Translations under genes and position numbers: made by a program | Source: Chryseobacterium carnipullorum | GTDB taxonomy: Bacteria; Bacteroidota; Bacteroidia; Flavobacteriales; Weeksellaceae | Direction: 5' to 3' | DNA: 64,000 nucleotides | Assembly: GCF_900142785.1 (NCBI RefSeq) | Contig: NZ_FRCD01000014.1 | Coordinates: 1 to 64,000 of the forward strand | The notes under the pieces: model-generated | The model's input: the letters and a program-made list of their open reading frames with translations, nothing else | Databases searched by the model: none | Told to the model about the DNA's origin: nothing | Shown: one piece after another, positions 34,758 to 43,615 of the stretch | Numbering within the stretch: position 1 is the stretch's first letter | Layout of the letters: each line of letters starts with the position of its first letter

Positions 34758-35963
34758 ATGCAGAGAAATTTTTTAATCATTGCCGCTATCTTCCTCTTTC
34801 TAGAGATGTATATCTACCAGGCTATCAAAACATTAACCGACAACTTCTGGGTAAGACTCGGATACTGGGTGCTGTCTTTGACTGTTTACGGAATCTTCGC
34901 CTATGAAGTAACTCATTTCCAGCGATCAGACAGGAGCACCATGAGGGCTCAAATCATGATCTCGTTGTTTCTGATCTTCATTCTTCCTAAAATTTTCGTA
35001 GTTCTGTTTTTATTAATTGATGATATTTTCAGAACCGGAGGGTATTTAATAGGATTTACCCAACCGAAAGAAAACTTTTTCCCTGAGCGAAGAAAATTCC
35101 TGAGTATTGTAGGATTGGGCCTCGGCGGTGTTCTTTCTGCTCTTTTTATTGACGGGATTACGTTTGGAAAGTACAGGCACACGGTAAGAAGAATAAAAGT
35201 AAAGATTCCAGGCCTTTCGAAAAGCTTTGAAGGATATAAAGTGATCCAGATTTCCGATGTTCACAGCGGTAGTTTTTCAGATCCAAGCAAGCTTCAGCAC
35301 GCTATTGATTTGATTAATGAACAAAATCCGGACCTTGTGCTTTTCACCGGGGACATGGTGAATAATGTATCGGACGAATTCAAACCTTTCATCCCTTTAT
35401 TTTCAAAAATCAAAGCGAAAGACGGCAAATTGGCAGTCCTGGGAAATCATGATTATGGTGATTACGTAACATGGACCTCACCGGATGCTAAGAAGAAAAA
35501 CCTGGATACGCTGATCGAATATGAAAAACAGGCCGGATTTGATATGCTAAGAAATGAAAACAGAGTCATCGAAAGAAATGGGGAAAAACTCTACATTCTC
35601 GGTGTCGAAAACTGGGGACTGAAACCATTCCCTCAATTTGGAAAAATCGATGATGCTTTAAAAGGAGTGCCGGAATCTGCTCCTAAAATCCTGATGAGTC
35701 ATGACCCTACCCATTTTGATTATGTAGTCAAAAAACATCCTGGAAACATTCATCTTACCCTTTCGGGACACACCCATGGAATGCAGTTCGGTTTGGATCT
35801 GAAAAACATCAAATGGTCTCCGGTACAGTACCGTTATCCAAAATGGGCAGATCTTTATGAGAGTGAAGGAAAGATGTTGTATGTCAACAGAGGTTTTGGA
35901 GTTCTGGGCTATCCGGGAAGAGTAGGCGTATTGCCTGAAATCACGCTCTTTGAGTTGAGCTAA
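34758..35963 (+). CDS. Membrane-anchored metallophosphoesterase
   Basis: A 401-residue protein with about four N-terminal membrane segments (residues 3-120) and a calcineurin-like domain. Metal-binding motifs are ISDVHSG, FTGDMVNN, GNHDYGD, SHDP and SGHTHGMQ. The family often acts on lipid-linked or nucleotide phosphates at the membrane (YkuE/LpxH-like). The substrate is unknown. Confidence 0.9.
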   Translation: MQRNFLIIAAIFLFLEMYIYQAIKTLTDNFWVRLGYWVLSLTVYGIFAYEVTHFQRSDRSTMRAQIMISLFLIFILPKIFVVLFLLIDDIFRTGGYLIGFTQPKENFFPERRKFLSIVGLGLGGVLSALFIDGITFGKYRHTVRRIKVKIPGLSKSFEGYKVIQISDVHSGSFSDPSKLQHAIDLINEQNPDLVLFTGDMVNNVSDEFKPFIPLFSKIKAKDGKLAVLGNHDYGDYVTWTSPDAKKKNLDTLIEYEKQAGFDMLRNENRVIERNGEKLYILGVENWGLKPFPQFGKIDDALKGVPESAPKILMSHDPTHFDYVVKKHPGNIHLTLSGHTHGMQFGLDLKNIKWSPVQYRYPKWADLYESEGKMLYVNRGFGVLGYPGRVGVLPEITLFELS

Positions 35964-36059
35964 TTACGAATTGCTTGGCACAGAATGAGTTTTAGGGGTT
36001 TAAAGTTTGAGAATGAAATAGATAAATGCTGATCACTGTTGAAGATAATGTTTTTTTTC

Positions 36060-36252
36060 GTTAAAAAGCTACAAGTAGTCAAGTAGATTCTTTATTCTTT
36101 ATTCTTTATTCTTAAAAATTCATCTTTCACTTGCGAAGCAAAATTCACCATTAACACCAGTAACAACATCAATAACGTCTGAATCCCCAATCAAAAGACA
36201 GCGCTTCAAACTGCGTCGCAATCTCTATGATCTGCAAGCTATCACCTGCAAG
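36060..36252 (-). repeat. Degenerate composite intergenic repeat plus heptamer run
   Basis: On the minus strand it has CTTGCAGATC, CTGTCTTTTGATTGGGGATT, GTGAATTTTGCTTCGCAAGT and GAATAAAGAATAAAG in that order, as at 25345-25500 on the plus strand. The plus strand shows three to four copies of TATTCTT/TCTTTAT near 36088-36113. It lies between a phosphoesterase and a deacetylase-like gene. Confidence 0.6.
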
Positions 36253-37005
36253 CTAAAAAATATAATCTTTCATACGCGAAGTGGCCATGTCATTCTCGTT
36301 GATCCAGCTAAGGAGGGCATCTAGTTTGTCCTCCATTTTTTTGCCCGAAAACAAGCTTCTGTAGTAGGGCACGTCAAACTGATATTTCTTAAAATCTGTG
36401 AACTGCCAGGAATTAATATAGATTAATACAAAGTCGTCATTCTTCAATGTTTCAAATACCATATTCTTATAATATTTCATGGGTAAGATCTGAAACATAA
36501 AATCATTATACGGTAATTGAAAATAAGGAGAGATACTTTCAGGCACAATACTCAGTCCATTTTGTTCGTTGATCTCTGTATCTCTTTTCAGTCTTTTGAA
36601 TGGAAAAAGGAGATCTGCATGATCGATATTGGACACATAATTGAACTCAAGCAATTTCAAATTTTCCGGAGCGAGTTTGAAATCTTTTTGCCTGATTCCT
36701 CTTACCTGTTTTTCAAGAAGACTCTGAATATTTTTTTTGACTTCTTCAATATCCTGAAGATCTGAATTCAAATTATAAAAAGCAATTTCATGCCCTTTGG
36801 ATGAAATTGCTTTTATTAAATTCTGAAGTTTTTCTGCAATGGAAATCTCTACAAAAAAACTTGCTTTTATGTCGTGAATATCTAAAATCCGAAGAATGGC
36901 TTTGGTATTGCCCTCGGTGACTTTCAGTCTCTCTTCATCAGAAATCTGTAGGCTTTTTTTGGCTTCAGCCTCAATATTAACGATGTTAAAAGTTAGTAAA
37001 ATCAT
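36253..37005 (-). CDS. Polysaccharide-deacetylase-like protein, probably inactive
   Basis: A 250-residue protein with the NodB fold outline. TFNIV (5-9) stands where active enzymes have TFDD or TFDV with a metal-binding Asp. HEIAFYNL (72-79) stands where they have HEIxxHxxSH, and the second His is lost. The RGIRQ element (102-106) keeps the third motif. Activity is therefore doubtful; a binding or regulatory role is possible. No signal peptide is evident. Its neighbour is a threonine dehydrogenase-like gene on the same strand. Confidence 0.75.
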   Translation of the reverse strand: MILLTFNIVNIEAEAKKSLQISDEERLKVTEGNTKAILRILDIHDIKASFFVEISIAEKLQNLIKAISSKGHEIAFYNLNSDLQDIEEVKKNIQSLLEKQVRGIRQKDFKLAPENLKLLEFNYVSNIDHADLLFPFKRLKRDTEINEQNGLSIVPESISPYFQLPYNDFMFQILPMKYYKNMVFETLKNDDFVLIYINSWQFTDFKKYQFDVPYYRSLFSGKKMEDKLDALLSWINENDMATSRMKDYIF

Positions 37006-37089
37006 TTAAATTAAATTTTAGATAATAGATTTAATTAATTAAAAATCATATGTTAAAATAAAATACATCTAAACTTAAACTTTAAGTAA

Positions 37090-38055
37090 TTAGTTTTTAT
37101 TCAGTTTCACTTTAAGATTCTTGATCATGTCTTTTGACATTTCAGAAATTCCGAAATCGTAGGTGAGTCCCCAGTCTTTTTTTGCTACAGAATCATCAAT
37201 TGAAGCCGGCCATGAATCTGCAATCGCCTGTCTGAAATCAGGTTTATAATCGATCGTAAATTCCGGTATTTCTTTCTTGATTTCTTCTGCGAGTTCTTTC
37301 GGAGTAAATGACATTCCTCCCAAATTATAAGACGAACGTACGGTAAGACTTTCCTTCGGAGCTTCCATTAATTTCAATGTTGCATTGATGGCATCATCCA
37401 TGTAAAGCATCGGCATTCCTGTATCTTCAGAAATGAAACTTGTATATTTCCCCTCCTCTATCGCTTCATAAAAAATCTCAACGGCGTAATCTGTAGTTCC
37501 ACCTCCTGCGGGTGTCTTCCATGAAATAAGTCCGGGATATCTGATGCTTCTTACATCTACTCCATATTTATCGAAATAGTACTCACACCATTTTTCTCCA
37601 GCCATTTTAGAAATCCCATACACTGTGGTAGGATTTAAAACAACATCCTGCGCTACATTTTGTTTCGGAATTCCTTTCCCAAATACAGCGATAGAACTTG
37701 GCCAGAAGATCTTTTTAAGAAGCCCTTCCTTTGCCATTTCACAAAAATGAAGAAGAGGCTCAAGATTAAGTTTCCACGCGAAAACAGGCTGTTTTTCCGA
37801 AGTCCCTGATAAAAGAGAAGCCAAATGATACACTGTGGTGATCTCATAATCTTTAATAACCTGTCTTACCAGCTGGGTGTTGATAACATCCATTCTTTCA
37901 TAATGTCCTGCAGCCGTAATTCCCTTCTGCCATCTGTCCAGTCCTGATGCTACAACATTGTCAGCTCCGTGAATTTCAACAAGTCTGTTCGTTAACTCGG
38001 TGCCGATCTGTCCCAGAGCACCTGTAATCAGTATTCTTTCCGTATAGGATTCCAT
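37090..38055 (-). CDS. L-threonine 3-dehydrogenase, SDR/epimerase type
   Basis: A 321-residue extended SDR. The NAD motif ITGALGQIG sits at about 10-18, and YxxxK appears as YGISK in the VYGISKMAGEKWCEYYF segment. RYPGLISWKTPAGGGTTDYAVEI and the C-terminal FRQAIADSWPASIDDSVAKKDW match SDR-type threonine dehydrogenases, which oxidise threonine to 2-amino-3-oxobutyrate. The more general label is NAD-dependent epimerase. Confidence 0.88.
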   Translation of the reverse strand: MESYTERILITGALGQIGTELTNRLVEIHGADNVVASGLDRWQKGITAAGHYERMDVINTQLVRQVIKDYEITTVYHLASLLSGTSEKQPVFAWKLNLEPLLHFCEMAKEGLLKKIFWPSSIAVFGKGIPKQNVAQDVVLNPTTVYGISKMAGEKWCEYYFDKYGVDVRSIRYPGLISWKTPAGGGTTDYAVEIFYEAIEEGKYTSFISEDTGMPMLYMDDAINATLKLMEAPKESLTVRSSYNLGGMSFTPKELAEEIKKEIPEFTIDYKPDFRQAIADSWPASIDDSVAKKDWGLTYDFGISEMSKDMIKNLKVKLNKN

Positions 38056-38081
38056 TTTTAGATATTTTTTTTAGAGTTGTA

Positions 38082-38089
38082 CAAAAGTA
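38082..38089 (-). promoter_or_regulatory. -7 box (TACTTTTG) of the threonine dehydrogenase gene
   Basis: An exact TAnnTTTG match, 27 bases before the ATG. Confidence 0.6.
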
Positions 38090-38306
38090 AAAAAATCAAG
38101 CTTATCATAATAAAAAAGGTGCGCTAAAAAAACAGGTATTCACATCAGCCAGAAAAGAAGTATTATTTACAAGAAATCAATGATAATGATCATTCCATAA
38201 AAACTTCTCAATCATACCTTGCCTTACCTTTTATTTCTCTATTAATACTATCAGACGTAAATATTCCACCCGATTAATCTGCAACTGTTTACATTAAAAA
38301 ATTAGC

Positions 38307-38314
38307 TATTTTTG
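38307..38314 (+). promoter_or_regulatory. -7 box (TATTTTTG) of ggt
   Basis: An exact TAnnTTTG match, 17 bases before the ATG. Confidence 0.6.
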
Positions 38315-38330
38315 TGTTAAACAAAATCTT

Positions 38331-40019
38331 ATGAAGAAGTTTTTCATTGCGGCAGTTCTGTTGGCAGGTAATGCCTACTGGGCTCAGTTTACGGCTTTCA
38401 ATATTGTAAAAGAAGTAAAAGTAAAAAATAAAGGTGTGGTCGTATCTGCCCATCCACTTGCCAGCGAAGCCGGAACACAGATTATGAAAATGGGAGGAAA
38501 TGCCTACGATGCTGTTGTTGCTACACAGTACGCTCTCGCTGTAGTGTATCCTCAGGCTGGAAATATCGGTGGCGGTGGTTTTTTGGTAGGGGTTAAAAAT
38601 AATGGTGAAAAATTTACACTCGACTACAGGGAAACAGCTCCGAAAAAGGCGTCCCGGGATATGTATGTAGATAAAAACGGAAAGGCGAACACGGATCTTT
38701 CTCAATATGGAAGACTGGCTGTAGGTATTCCGGGAAGTATTTCCGGTTTTTTTGCCACTCTGAAATATTGTAAACTTCCGATGGACAAAATCATTCAGCC
38801 AGCGATTGATTTGGCGGAAAAAGGATTTGCCATCACTGAAATGGAAGCCGAAATGCTGAATACCCATAAAGAGAAATTCCTTAAAAACAATACCTCTTCC
38901 ATCGCTTTTGTAAAAGATACCCCATGGAAAGCCGGCGATATTTTAGTTCAGAAAGAACTGGCTGAAACGCTAAGATTAATTCAGAAACAGGGAGAAAAGG
39001 GTTTTTATGAAGGAAAAACGGCCAATCTGATGGTTTCTGAGATGAAAAAAGGCAACGGAATCATTACCCTGGATGACCTTAAAAATTATAAGACCGCAGA
39101 AAGGAAACCGCTGGAATTTGATTATAAAGGAAACCGTGTGGTTACCATGCCTCTTCCATCAAGCGGAGGAGTATTACTTGCCCAAATGCTGACAATGGCG
39201 GGTTATGAAAACCTTGAAAAATACCAGCAGAATTCAACGGAGGCTGTACAGATCATGACTGAAGCTGAAAGAAGAGCGTTTGCAGACAGGGCAGAATACA
39301 TGGGTGACCCCGACTTCATTGAAGACAAAACTGCTTACCTTACTTCTGACGCTTATTTAAAAAACAGATGGAAAAGTTTCAGCTTCAGCAAAGCAACGCC
39401 AAGTTCTGAAGTTGGAAAAATTATCTCGCAGCCGAATGAATCAACACAGACTACTCATATTTCTGTGATAGACAAAGATGGAAATACCGCTTCTGTAACA
39501 ACTACTCTCAACGGATATTACGGAAGTAAAGTGGTGGTTTCAGGAGCCGGATTCTTTCTTAATAATGAGATGGATGATTTTTCCATTAAACCTGGAGTTC
39601 CCAACATGTTTGGAGCTGTAGGCGGAGAAGCCAATTCTATCAGGCCTAATAAAAGAATGCTTTCTTCGATGACTCCAACGATCCTGCTTAAAAACGGCAA
39701 ACCGTATATGGTCGTTGGAACACCGGGTGGAACCACGATTCCAACTTCTGTTTACCAGTCTATCGTCAATGTGGTAGATTTTAAACTGAATGCGAATATC
39801 TCCGTCAATGCACCAAAATTTCACCATCAGTGGCTTCCGGAAAAGATTACGGTAGAAAATAATTTTCCTGAAAGTACGATCACAGCGCTTAAAAATAAAA
39901 ACTATGTGATTGAAAAAATAAAATACATCGGAAAAACAGAACTGATCCTGATGGACGACAATGGAAATATCCATGCGGTGGCCGATGGCCGTGGCGATGA
40001 TTCTGTTGCAGTCGAGTAA
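38331..40019 (+). CDS. ggt: Gamma-glutamyltransferase
   Basis: A 562-residue periplasmic, self-cleaving enzyme that degrades glutathione and gamma-glutamyl peptides. It has a signal peptide (1-18), the GNIGGGGFLVG region with conserved RETAP, PSSGGVLLAQML, and the autoprocessing Thr in STQTTHISVIDKDG. GGEANSIRPNKRMLSSMTPTI and GTPGGTTIPTSV follow in the small subunit. The length is normal. Confidence 0.95.
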   Translation: MKKFFIAAVLLAGNAYWAQFTAFNIVKEVKVKNKGVVVSAHPLASEAGTQIMKMGGNAYDAVVATQYALAVVYPQAGNIGGGGFLVGVKNNGEKFTLDYRETAPKKASRDMYVDKNGKANTDLSQYGRLAVGIPGSISGFFATLKYCKLPMDKIIQPAIDLAEKGFAITEMEAEMLNTHKEKFLKNNTSSIAFVKDTPWKAGDILVQKELAETLRLIQKQGEKGFYEGKTANLMVSEMKKGNGIITLDDLKNYKTAERKPLEFDYKGNRVVTMPLPSSGGVLLAQMLTMAGYENLEKYQQNSTEAVQIMTEAERRAFADRAEYMGDPDFIEDKTAYLTSDAYLKNRWKSFSFSKATPSSEVGKIISQPNESTQTTHISVIDKDGNTASVTTTLNGYYGSKVVVSGAGFFLNNEMDDFSIKPGVPNMFGAVGGEANSIRPNKRMLSSMTPTILLKNGKPYMVVGTPGGTTIPTSVYQSIVNVVDFKLNANISVNAPKFHHQWLPEKITVENNFPESTITALKNKNYVIEKIKYIGKTELILMDDNGNIHAVADGRGDDSVAVE

Positions 40020-40333
40020 TTGAGATATAAAACTCTAACACCTGCGCTTCGACTTCGCTCATCATAATACACCTTACTATCAAAGTTGCCATGTTGAGCC
40101 AAGTCGAAGCATTTTTCATTAATTAAGCTAAAATTAATTTTTACAGGAAAAATTTCTACACATCACCCATAAAAACTATAAATATCAATTATACACCTTA
40201 AAAAATAACAAAATCTACTTTAACAACTCTTTTTACTATTATCATTTTCTTTGCTAAAATCTTCAATTAAACTGACATTCACCATGAGTTAAGATAAAAA
40301 TTCTTAATTTCCTGTCTTTAAAATTAAAAAAAA
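40020..40333. repeat. Intergenic region with an inverted GTCGAAGC repeat
   Basis: GCTTCGACTTCGCTCA (about 40046-40061) and TGAGCCAAGTCGAAGCA (about 40094-40110) are inverted relatives some 33 bases apart, a type of palindromic repeat often seen between genes in Flavobacteriia. The rest to 40333 is AT-rich with no gene. Confidence 0.6.
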
Positions 40334-41614
40334 TTGAAAACGAAAACAATCTACCAGCAGCTTTATTTTCAGGTGATTATTGCGATAACAGCGGGTATAT
40401 TATTAGGACGGTTTTATCCTGAACTGGGTGAAAAAATGAAGCCACTGGGCGACGGATTCATTAAATTGGTGAAAATGATCATTGCTCCGGTGATCTTTAT
40501 TACCCTAACCTTAGGAATTGCTCATATGACTGACCTTAAAAAAGTAGGTCGTATCGCAGTAAAGGCAATGATTTATTTCTTTACGTTTTCCACTCTGGCT
40601 CTGATTATCGGATTGATTGTAGGAAACCTTTTACAGCCCGGACATGGCTTGAATGTAGACCCTGCTACCCTATCCGGCGATGTTTCGCAATACCAGCAAA
40701 AAGCTCATGATACTACCCTGACAGGTTTTATCATGAATATCATTCCTGAAACGTTATTCAGTCCACTAGTGGGTGAAAATATACTTCAGGTTCTTCTGGT
40801 TGCGATACTTATGGGTGTTGCTCTGGTTTTAACCAAAGAAAAAAGCCAGAAAGTAACTGATTTCCTGCAGGATCTTTCTACACCGATTTTTAAAATTGTT
40901 CATATGCTGATGAAGCTGGCACCGATCGGCGCATTTGGTGCGATGGCATTCACTATCGGTAAATATGGTCTGCATTCGGTATTGAATCTTATCTTTTTGG
41001 TAGGAACATTTTATATTACTTCTATTCTGTTTGTGGTCATCGTTTTAGGATCGGTAGCTTGGTATAATGGATTCAGTATTTTTAAGCTGATGTTTTATCT
41101 GAAAGAGGAACTTTTATTGGTTTTAGGAACAAGCTCATCAGAATCAGCACTTCCGGGAATTATGGAAAAGCTTGAAAAAGCGGGTTGTTCAAGAGCTATT
41201 GTAGGGCTTGTAGTTCCTACCGGATACTCATTTAATCTGGACGGTACCAATATTTATATGACTCTGGCTTCTTTATTTATCGCTCAGGCTCTGAATATCC
41301 ATTTGCCTCTTGATAAACAATTGATGCTGCTTTTGGTCGCCATGTTAAGTTCAAAAGGTGCCGCAGGAGTTACAGGAGCAGGATTCGTGACATTGGCAGC
41401 AACATTAGCCGTTGTTCCTGAAATCCCGATCGCGGGGATGACTTTGATTCTGGGAATCGATAAATTCATGAGTGAATGCAGAGCTTTAACCAATGTGATC
41501 GGGAATTCTGTAGCGACGGTAGTCGTAGCGAACTGGGAAAAACAACTGGATAAAAAGCAGTTACAGTATTGTCTTGATCATCCTGCTGAAATTGAGAAGA
41601 AACTGGAGGTCTGA
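40334..41614 (+). CDS. Dicarboxylate/amino acid:cation symporter (DctA/GltP family)
   Basis: A 426-residue polytopic transporter. It shows LGIAHMTDLKKVGRIA, SSSESALPGIMEKLE (HP1-like serine region), VPTGYSFNLDGTNIYMTLASLF and the ALTNVIGNSVATVVVANWE end, as in DctA. The start is TTG at 40334: the frame has a TAA two codons upstream, and the N-terminus KTKTIYQQLYFQVIIAI matches family members. Sodium- or proton-coupled uptake of C4-dicarboxylates or glutamate/aspartate is expected. Confidence 0.92.
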   Translation: MKTKTIYQQLYFQVIIAITAGILLGRFYPELGEKMKPLGDGFIKLVKMIIAPVIFITLTLGIAHMTDLKKVGRIAVKAMIYFFTFSTLALIIGLIVGNLLQPGHGLNVDPATLSGDVSQYQQKAHDTTLTGFIMNIIPETLFSPLVGENILQVLLVAILMGVALVLTKEKSQKVTDFLQDLSTPIFKIVHMLMKLAPIGAFGAMAFTIGKYGLHSVLNLIFLVGTFYITSILFVVIVLGSVAWYNGFSIFKLMFYLKEELLLVLGTSSSESALPGIMEKLEKAGCSRAIVGLVVPTGYSFNLDGTNIYMTLASLFIAQALNIHLPLDKQLMLLLVAMLSSKGAAGVTGAGFVTLAATLAVVPEIPIAGMTLILGIDKFMSECRALTNVIGNSVATVVVANWEKQLDKKQLQYCLDHPAEIEKKLEV

Positions 41615-41728
41615 TACTTTTGGAAGAATTCTCCCGAAAATCTAAAGGTTGATTTTAGCTTTGGTTAAGCGTAAAGGCTCAAGTTTTCTCGTAAAAAGAG
41701 TTTATTTTAAGGCAAAAGAAAACCGAAT

Positions 41729-41768
41729 GGGAATTGTTATTTTAATAAAAATGATTCCCTTTTTTTGA
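41729..41768 (+). terminator. Terminator after the symporter gene
   Basis: GGGAAT at 41729-41734 pairs with ATTCCC at 41754-41759, with further AT pairs inside, then TTTTTTT. Confidence 0.7.
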
Positions 41769-41800
41769 GATTGCTTCGGAGCTTTGCTCCTCGCAATGAC
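41767..41800. repeat. Small palindromic repeat (ATTGC-GGAGC / GCTCC-GCAAT)
   Basis: Nested stems ATTGC/GCAAT (41770-41797) and GGAGC/GCTCC (41778-41790). The type GATTGCTTC..CTCGCAATGAC recurs between genes in Flavobacteriia. It lies between the symporter terminator and the 3' end of the lipid kinase gene. Confidence 0.6.
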
Positions 41801-41806
41801 CTTAGT

Positions 41807-42658
41807 CTACACTAAAATATTCAGACTGGCAGGCAAGACTTTCACATGCACAGGTGATTCTATTGTATTAAACTCACCGTCAAGATGCCAGTTTTTGGTG
41901 GTTACTTTAAAAGAAATTTCTGAAACGGGAAGATAGGTCACATATTCATCATCCTTCAATCTTTTGGTGAACATCCTGAAAGCAAAAAGCGCTGAATAGG
42001 TCAGCGGAAATTTTTTCACCAGAACCATATCTACCAGCCCGTCGCTTTTACTTGCATTGGGAGCAATGTAGGCATTATTTCCAAACTGGCGTGTATTGGC
42101 AATATTCAACATCAGATATCTTCCGTTATACTGCTGGTAAGCTTCATCTAAAAACTGAACTTTGATGGGTTTATAATTAAAGAATGTCTTTAAGGACACT
42201 TTGATGTAATTTTTGAATCCGCGGCTCGTTTTTTCAAACTCTTTGACTACTTTTCCATCAAATCCGGTTCCTGAAACGTTGATCGACAGTCTCCCATTAA
42301 CGGTAAAAGTATCAATCTTTCTGTATGCTTTGGCTTTAATCTTTTCCAGAAGCTCATCTAAATTCTTATTAAATTTAGTTTCATTGGAAAAACCATTCCC
42401 TGATCCCGCAGGAAATATGGCCAGAATTTTATCGGTATTAATCAGTTTCCTGGCTACGGTAGAGATCGTTCCGTCACCACCGATGGCCACAAAGATATCT
42501 ACCTTGTCAAAATGTTCCTTAATAAAATCATCTGTCCCCGGAATAGATTCAGAGATATAATACAAAGGATTGTCAACCTTTTTTTTAAGTTCGTCAAGAA
42601 ACGGCTGATAATTTTTTTTGGCCGAAAAGGGATTAATGATAAAAGCTGCTTTTTCCAT
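41807..42658 (-). CDS. Diacylglycerol kinase-family lipid kinase (YegS/DgkB-like)
   Basis: A 283-residue protein. It shows AFIINPFSAKK, VAIGGDGTISTVARKLI and IFPAGSGNGFSNE, the ATP-binding motifs of the family, and the SKSDGLVDMVLVKKFPL element in the second domain. The start is ATG at 42658, MEKAAFIINP; a longer frame reads through the promoter. Lipid phosphorylation is expected, with the exact substrate open. The -7 box ends five bases before the ATG. Confidence 0.9.
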   Translation of the reverse strand: MEKAAFIINPFSAKKNYQPFLDELKKKVDNPLYYISESIPGTDDFIKEHFDKVDIFVAIGGDGTISTVARKLINTDKILAIFPAGSGNGFSNETKFNKNLDELLEKIKAKAYRKIDTFTVNGRLSINVSGTGFDGKVVKEFEKTSRGFKNYIKVSLKTFFNYKPIKVQFLDEAYQQYNGRYLMLNIANTRQFGNNAYIAPNASKSDGLVDMVLVKKFPLTYSALFAFRMFTKRLKDDEYVTYLPVSEISFKVTTKNWHLDGEFNTIESPVHVKVLPASLNILV

Positions 42659-42663
42659 TACCG

Positions 42664-42671
42664 CAAAAATA
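42664..42671 (-). promoter_or_regulatory. -7 box (TATTTTTG) of the lipid kinase gene, in a terminator tail
   Basis: An exact TAnnTTTG match with five bases to the ATG. It is also the U-tract region of the terminator at 42675-42698. Confidence 0.62.
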
Positions 42672-42674
42672 GAA

Positions 42675-42698
42675 AATGCTTCCTGATCCGGAAGCATT
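42675..42698 (-). terminator. Terminator of the DUF3298 lipoprotein gene
   Basis: AATGCTTCC pairs with GGAAGCATT around GATCC-type loop, with TTTTCTATTTTTG after it on the minus strand. Confidence 0.85.
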
Positions 42699-42701
42699 AA
42701 T

Positions 42702-43526
42702 TTACTTTATTTTCATTCTTTCTTTAAATTCTTCTTTCAGTGTGCCCTTCAGTTCGTCCCACGAAACCGGAATCACAATATCTCCGGCAGCAAAAGCAGC
42801 GATCTCATAAGGACTGTAATGGAAATACAGGTTTTTCTGATCAAAATAAAAATTATTTGTGGCCGGAATGACGTCTACCAAAAGCATTTCAGAATTGTTT
42901 ACATCCCCGTCACTGTCTGTTGTTCCGCTATTTTCTTTATTGAGATTCTTCATCAACAAAGCTTCAAGTTTGTCTTTTGGCATTGAAGTGATGTCTTTGA
43001 GCTCCAGTTTTCTATTATTTTTAAGGTCAAAAACCCTTTCTGAAAATCCAAAATTATCATGTGCTCCACCTTGATAGGCACTGGATACATATTCGATGTG
43101 CATAAAATCATGATCAGTGGAGACCAGATTCATTTGAGAATTTGCATACCAGCTCTGGGCATATGAAATATCTGAAAGCCAGTCTTTACTGTCTGTTTTA
43201 ACGGACTTGAAATATTCGTTTTTATCCTTATCAAGATAAGCTTCGATTCCTTTTTTAGAAAAATCTTTGATTCCCTGATGATGAAAATAAATACTGTCGA
43301 GCAGAGTCTTGTCCTTAAGGGTTGGAAAAACGAGCATTCTGGAAGTGAAACGTACAGTGAGAGAATCTGCTATTTTTACAGAGTCATTGACTTTAACGGA
43401 ATCTACCACAAGTTTTTCAGGCTGCAAGGCTTCTGTTTTATCAGCAGCAGCAGTATTTTCACCTTTTTTACATGCTGATAAAGCAATAAGAGAAGAAACT
43501 GCCAGAACGGCAATTGTATTTTTCAT
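42702..43526 (-). CDS. DUF3298-domain lipoprotein
   Basis: A 274-residue lipoprotein with lipobox LIALSAC (start ATG at 43526; the longer frame adds an unlikely tail). The middle and C-terminal parts fit DUF4163/DUF3298, with the YSPYEIAAFAAGDIVIPVSWDEL segment typical of RsiV-like extracytoplasmic domains. The role is unknown; a sensor or enzyme-inhibitor role is speculative. Terminators on both sides make it monocistronic. Confidence 0.85.
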   Translation of the reverse strand: MKNTIAVLAVSSLIALSACKKGENTAAADKTEALQPEKLVVDSVKVNDSVKIADSLTVRFTSRMLVFPTLKDKTLLDSIYFHHQGIKDFSKKGIEAYLDKDKNEYFKSVKTDSKDWLSDISYAQSWYANSQMNLVSTDHDFMHIEYVSSAYQGGAHDNFGFSERVFDLKNNRKLELKDITSMPKDKLEALLMKNLNKENSGTTDSDGDVNNSEMLLVDVIPATNNFYFDQKNLYFHYSPYEIAAFAAGDIVIPVSWDELKGTLKEEFKERMKIK

Positions 43527-43548
43527 AATTTTAATTTTTGATAGTAAT

Positions 43549-43580
43549 GCAAAAACCATTCAAAAAATGAATGGTTTTGC
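43549..43580 (-). terminator. Terminator of the DUF3857 protein gene
   Basis: GCAAAACCATTC pairs with GAATGGTTTTTGC, and the tail GGTTTTTG also looks like a weak -7 box for the lipoprotein gene. Confidence 0.82.
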
Positions 43581-43615
43581 AAATTTTCTTTTTAATATGA
43601 AATTCTAAATGATTT

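Noticed and set aside
36088..36113. CRISPR or tandem-repeat array
   Set aside because: The TATTCTT run is a short low-complexity stretch of under 30 bases without spacers.
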